NCBI RefSeq assembly: GCF_024758725.1
Contig: NZ_CP096972.1
Location: 2,276,001 to 2,340,000 of the forward strand
Direction: 5' to 3'
Origin: Sphingomonas sp. SUN039
Lineage (GTDB): Bacteria > Pseudomonadota > Alphaproteobacteria > Sphingomonadales > Sphingomonadaceae
Length of the DNA stretch: 64,000 nt
The notes under the pieces are model-generated. The model ran no database searches. It saw nothing but the letters and a program-made list of their open reading frames with translations, and was not told where the DNA came from. The position numbers and the translations under genes were made by a program. The stretch's first letter is position 1. The number at the start of each line of letters is the position of its first letter. Positions 61,094 to 64,000 of this stretch are shown here, in pieces.

Positions 61094-61770
61094 TCGGGCG
61101 CATGCTGACCGGCGCTGCACTTGTGGGCGCAGCGGTGCTGGCGAGCCAGACGCTGCTGCCCGCATTCGCCGCCGAGCGGACGGTATTGGTCCCCGCTGCC
61201 ACAACCGATGCGAAGACCGCCGCGCCGCGCGCGGTCGCGGTGCTCGCGGGCGGGTGCTTCTGGGGCATGGAAGCGGTGTTCAGCCATCTGAAGGGCGTTC
61301 AGCTCGTTACCTCGGGGTATGCCGGAGGCGATGCCGCGGGCGCGAATTACGACGCGGTGTCGAGCGAAACGACCCGCCACGCCGAAGCGATCCGCGTCGT
61401 CTACGACCCGCGCCAGATCAGCTACGCCACATTGCTGCGCGTCTATTTCTCGGTCGCGCACAACCCGACCGAAGTGAACCGGCAGGGACCGGACAGCGGC
61501 ACCAGTTACCGTTCGGCGATCTTCCCGCAGGATGCCGAGCAGCTGCGCGTGGCACGGGCCTATATCGCGCAACTGAGCGCCGCCAAAAGCTGGGGTGCAC
61601 CGATTGCGACACGGCTGGAGAGCGGCAAGTTCTTTCCCGCCGAGGCCTATCACCAGGATTTCGCGGTGAAGAACCCGAACCACGGCTATATCCGCATATG
61701 GGACGCGCCCAAGGTGGCGGCGTTGCAAAAGGCATTCCCGACATTGTGGAGCGCGAAACCGTCGGCCTGA
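61090..61770 (+). CDS. msrA: peptide methionine sulfoxide reductase MsrA, exported
   Basis: A 226-residue MsrA with a Sec signal peptide or anchor (RMLTGAALVGAAVLASQTLL, cleavage near AFAA). The catalytic AGGCFWGMEAVFSHLKGV (Cys) is followed by YDPRQISYATLLRVYF and the conserved YHQDFAVKNP. It reduces methionine-S-sulfoxide in proteins, here in the periplasm. Only one clear redox Cys is visible, so recycling probably needs an external thiol partner. ATG 61090 is chosen because it gives the signal peptide and the ATGA overlap. Confidence 0.93.
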   Translation: MIGRMLTGAALVGAAVLASQTLLPAFAAERTVLVPAATTDAKTAAPRAVAVLAGGCFWGMEAVFSHLKGVQLVTSGYAGGDAAGANYDAVSSETTRHAEAIRVVYDPRQISYATLLRVYFSVAHNPTEVNRQGPDSGTSYRSAIFPQDAEQLRVARAYIAQLSAAKSWGAPIATRLESGKFFPAEAYHQDFAVKNPNHGYIRIWDAPKVAALQKAFPTLWSAKPSA

Positions 61771-61794
61771 GCAGAGTCGGTAGCGAGGAGAATA

Positions 61795-61975
61795 TTTCAC
61801 GCTAAGGCGCAAAGAAGAAAGAAAAGGCGCAAAGGGATCATGCGCGCGGGTCGCGTCCCGCGAAGCGAGCTTATCGCATCAGTTCGAACCCAGTCGAAAA
61901 GCCGCTTCGCGGACCATCGCCGTGCAGATCGCGCTCTTTGCGCCTTTCCCTTCTTCTTTGCGCCTTTGCGTGAAA
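61795..61975. repeat. 181-bp palindromic element, copy 2
   Basis: Terminal inverted repeats of ~40 nt: TTTCACGCTAAGGCGCAAAG at 61795 and its complement ending ...GCGTGAAA at 61975, with the same GAAGAA/TTCTTC arms as copy 1 at 45345-45527. The interior differs from copy 1 and has its own small stem (CCGCGAAGCG). It fills almost the whole gap between msrA and pdeM. Confidence 0.9.
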
Positions 61976-61998
61976 CCGGCCCGATTCCCCAACGATCG

Positions 61999-62664
61999 CT
62001 AGGCCGCCAGCGGGAAGCTCAGCATCTTGTCGGCGACGGGCACCAGCGCCCGCGCGTCCAGCCCCACGGCACGGACGATTTCGGGGTGGCCTGCATCGAG
62101 GCCGCCGGTCAGCGACCCGAAGGCGGGCAGGATCAGCTTGGTCGCGCTCGCCACGAAACAGCGCCGCGCGACGTTGCGGCCGCGCAGAGTGACGCGCAGT
62201 TTTGGGTGGAAGTGGCCCGACATCTCGGGCCGCGTCTCGCGCCGGTCGGCTTCGTGGCGCAGGACGATGCCGTCGACGACCGCCTCCTCGACGATCCGCC
62301 CGCCGCACAGGTCGATGACGCCGCCTGCATCATGGTTGCCGGTCACCCACACCCAGTCGGTCGCCGCCGTCAGGGCGCGCAGCATCGCTTGCGCCTCCTG
62401 CGGCAGGCGTTCGCACCCGCGCGTGTCGTGGAAACTGTCGCCCAGGCACCAGATTTCGGCGGGCGTGGTCGCCGCGACCAGCGCGGTCAGGTCGGATAGC
62501 GTCGCCAGGCTGTCGTAGGGGGGGAGCATCTGCCCGCCACGCGCGAACCAGCTGCCCTTTTCGAGGTGCAGATCGGCCACGACCAGCGCGCGCCGGTCCG
62601 CCCACCACAGCGCGCCTGCGCCTAAAGCGGCGAATTCCTGTCCGGCGAACGAAAAGCGAACCAT
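61999..62664 (-). CDS. pdeM: ligase-associated DNA-damage-response metallophosphoesterase PdeM
   Basis: A 221-residue calcineurin-like phosphoesterase. ADRRALVVADLHLEKGSWFA carries the first DxH, WCLGDSFHDTRG the GDxxHD, WVTGNHDAGG the GNHD and MSGHFHPKLRVTL the GHxH motif. This is the PdeM type that accompanies an ATP-dependent DNA ligase; the 3' end of such a ligase gene lies at the right edge on the same strand. The start ATG 62664 overlaps the 3' end of the retropepsin gene by 43 nt; the N-terminal GALWWADRRAL supports this start. Confidence 0.9.
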   Translation of the reverse strand: MVRFSFAGQEFAALGAGALWWADRRALVVADLHLEKGSWFARGGQMLPPYDSLATLSDLTALVAATTPAEIWCLGDSFHDTRGCERLPQEAQAMLRALTAATDWVWVTGNHDAGGVIDLCGGRIVEEAVVDGIVLRHEADRRETRPEMSGHFHPKLRVTLRGRNVARRCFVASATKLILPAFGSLTGGLDAGHPEIVRAVGLDARALVPVADKMLSFPLAA

Positions 62665-63596
62665 TGCTTGCGGGTATCGTTCGAGCTGCCGTCGGGCAAG
62701 AGGAAGCGGACCTTCCTTTGCGCGAAATCGACCGACACCCGGCGGAACGCGCGCAACGTGTCCATGCCGAGCAGCATCGCCGGTCGGTTTAGCAGCCCGA
62801 ATTTCTTGAACGGATGCGCGTCGACGAACGCGACCGCGACATCGTTGATCGTGAAGCCGCCGATGCGGATGCCATCGACCGAGGCGAGCTCGGCGGCAAT
62901 CGACGTGCCGGTGACATCGGTCATCGTCATCGGCACGAAATTGCGCACCTTTTTGCGCTTGGCGAGCATCTGTCGCAGCGCGAGGTTGCCAACGCTGTTC
63001 TGCGCGCCCGAATCGATGATGACGGTGATCGGCACGCCGCCGACATCCGAATCGACGAGGATCAGCTGGCCGTAGCGCGACTTCGCTGTGACGACGATCA
63101 TGTCGGGTTCGACGCGCTCGCGCACCGCTTTCGACTCGCTGACCGTGAACGTCCCTTTGCGGAAATCCATGACCACGCGGCGGCCTTGCAGGCTGTCGAT
63201 GCCGAGCAGACCCTTTGCTCCCAGATGCGCCTCGGCCAGCGCGGGCGCGTTGAAATCGTCGTTGCGCCCGCCGCCGACCTCGAGTGTCGGCACCCGCACG
63301 GTTCGCACCTCCCCAACGCCGGTCATCGTGTGCATCGTCGCGCTCTCGCCCGGTTTCAGGTCGAGGTGATCGGCAAGTTCGCGCGACAGCACGGTACGAT
63401 CCGCACCGGTATCGACGACGAAGGGATACGGACCCTTGCCATCGACCGTGACCGGGACGGTCATGCGGTCGATCCGATCGACCCCCGTGCTGACGGTCGT
63501 CGTCGGGCTGTAATCGGGCGGCGGAGTCTGCTGGGCGGCGAGCGGAGCTGCCGCGACAAGCGCGGCGCAGACGAGCGCAAAACGGGGGACGGTCAT
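62622..63596 (-). CDS. retropepsin-like aspartic protease with two tandem domains, secreted
   Basis: A 324-residue exported protein: signal peptide (FALVCAALVAAAPLAAQQ), then two retropepsin-like domains in one chain. The first has PFVVDTGADRTVLS (Asp62) and GLLGIDSLQGRRVVMDF; the second TVIIDSGAQNSVGN (Asp195) and MLLGMDTLRAFRRVSVDF. Retroviral proteases dimerise to bring two Asp together; here both halves are in one polypeptide, as in pepsins. Proteolysis in the periplasm is likely but unproven. It sits between ligase and pdeM. Start ATG 63596 gives the signal peptide. Confidence 0.86.
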   Translation of the reverse strand: MTVPRFALVCAALVAAAPLAAQQTPPPDYSPTTTVSTGVDRIDRMTVPVTVDGKGPYPFVVDTGADRTVLSRELADHLDLKPGESATMHTMTGVGEVRTVRVPTLEVGGGRNDDFNAPALAEAHLGAKGLLGIDSLQGRRVVMDFRKGTFTVSESKAVRERVEPDMIVVTAKSRYGQLILVDSDVGGVPITVIIDSGAQNSVGNLALRQMLAKRKKVRNFVPMTMTDVTGTSIAAELASVDGIRIGGFTINDVAVAFVDAHPFKKFGLLNRPAMLLGMDTLRAFRRVSVDFAQRKVRFLLPDGSSNDTRKQWFAFRSPDRNSPL

Positions 63597-63663
63597 GTCC
63601 TTGTTCCTCTCCGGCGGGGAGGATGAAGTATTTTTCGGAAGTTGGACAGCGGTATCGTGTTTC

Positions 63664-63787
63664 ACTCCTCCCCGGTACGGGAGGTGGCGGCGAAGCCGAC
63701 GGAGGGGACTCTCCGCCCGCAACCGATCCAGCGCGGAGAACCCCCTCCACCACTTGGTGGTCCCCCTCCCCGTTCCGGGGAGGAATG
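63664..63787. repeat. palindromic repeat of the E2-linker family
   Basis: An inverted repeat with CTCCTCCCCGGTACGGGAGG on the left and TCCCCGTTCCGGGGAGGA on the right; the inner GGTGG/CCACC and GGAGGGG/CCCCTCC blocks match those of the element inside the E2 gene (38314-38486). A related CCTCTCC-GGC-GGGGAGG hairpin lies at 63606-63622, just upstream of the retropepsin start. The element fills the gap between the ligase and retropepsin genes. Confidence 0.85.
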
Positions 63788-63792
63788 TCGGC

Positions 63793-64000
63793 CTATGTCA
63801 CCATCCGCTTCAGCGTCTCAACCGTATCCGCCTCCGCCGCCGGTTTGTCGGTCCTGATCCGGTGGATGCGGGGAAAGCGCATCGCGATGCCCGATTTGTG
63901 GCGTGACGAGCTGTGGACCGAGTCGAACGCGACTTCGAGGACCAGCGTCTTTTCGACTTCGCGTACCGGGCCGAAGCGCGCGACGGTGTGCTGGCGGACG
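63793..64000 (-). CDS. ATP-dependent DNA ligase (3' part only)
   Basis: The last ~69 codons of a minus-strand gene whose start lies beyond the right edge. The visible C-terminus reads RQHTVARFGPVREVEKTLVL, EVAFDSVHSSSRHKSGIAMR and FPRIHRIRTDKPAAEADTVE, the OB-fold end of ATP-dependent DNA ligases of the bacterial, repair-associated type (motif with RHKSGIA-RFPR). Together with pdeM it suggests the four-gene ligase-associated DNA-damage module (ligase, PdeM, helicase, exonuclease), the rest of which would lie to the right. Confidence 0.87.
   Translation of the reverse strand, partial: VRQHTVARFGPVREVEKTLVLEVAFDSVHSSSRHKSGIAMRFPRIHRIRTDKPAAEADTVETLKRMVT

Overview
The window is 64 kb of GC-rich, gene-dense bacterial chromosome. 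Protein-level similarity recalled from memory, a carotenoid hydroxylase of the CrtZ type, DUF1192, TIGR02186 and DUF5654 proteins, many ATGA/GTGA stop-start overlaps, and dispersed palindromic repeats of a kind familiar from sphingomonads point to an alphaproteobacterium of the order Sphingomonadales. The genus cannot be settled by eye. There is no prophage, insertion sequence, integrase, CRISPR array or rRNA operon. This is mostly core chromosome, and its unusual content is a dense set of palindromic repeats plus a few tiny genes.

Layout. 1-6.6 kb: the 3' end of an ABC-F ATPase, a secreted protein with a quinone oxidoreductase, a CDP-alcohol phosphatidyltransferase, DUF1192, clpA and crtZ. 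6.7-10.3 kb: a small lipoprotein, sucC, etfBA and DUF5654. 10.3-20.2 kb (minus strand): an alpha-2-macroglobulin gene, pbpC, nhaA and ung. 20.4-28.1 kb: an NfrB-like glycosyltransferase with an NfrA C-terminal barrel, TauE/TIGR02186, a HerA-type ATPase, a membrane methyltransferase-like protein and small secreted or membrane proteins. 28.1-37.3 kb: kynBU, an iron-permease-like protein, an MBL hydrolase, GDPD, an M19 dipeptidase, a beta-propeller protein, an EVE-domain protein and an MFS exporter. 37.4-48.3 kb: a branched-chain 2-oxoacid dehydrogenase operon (E1alpha, E1beta, E2), an acyl-CoA dehydrogenase, a four-helix-bundle gene, an M20 peptidase, DUF808, a nitroreductase, and a thiolase plus HSD10-type dehydrogenase. 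48.5-64 kb: tRNA-Thr(GGT), a CoA-binding protein, Mrp, hflKC, degP, yjgR, a small membrane protein with a TetR regulator, sdaA, a pabB-pabC fusion, an aspartate-type aminotransferase, msrA, a retropepsin, pdeM and the 3' end of an ATP-dependent DNA ligase.

How the genes fit together. The clearest functional network is acyl-CoA and branched-chain amino acid catabolism. BCKDH makes acyl-CoA, the acyl-CoA dehydrogenase passes electrons to EtfAB, and the HSD10-like dehydrogenase plus thiolase can complete isoleucine-type beta-oxidation. Three near-identical 16-bp inverted repeats (TTTACG-like...CGTAAA-like) sit 10-21 nt upstream of etfB, the acyl-CoA dehydrogenase and the thiolase, suggesting one regulon. 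A second theme is the envelope: A2M/PbpC defence and repair, HflKC/DegP quality control, periplasmic MsrA and a minimal NfrA/NfrB-like pair.

The most unusual signals are palindromic elements with consequences for genes. One is translated in frame as the interdomain linker of the BCKDH E2 protein. One supplies the Shine-Dalgarno of E1beta inside a hairpin. One fills the whole crtZ divergent promoter region. Two copies of a ~182-bp inverted repeat lie elsewhere, and a four-helix-bundle gene is bracketed by inverted heptamer arrays.
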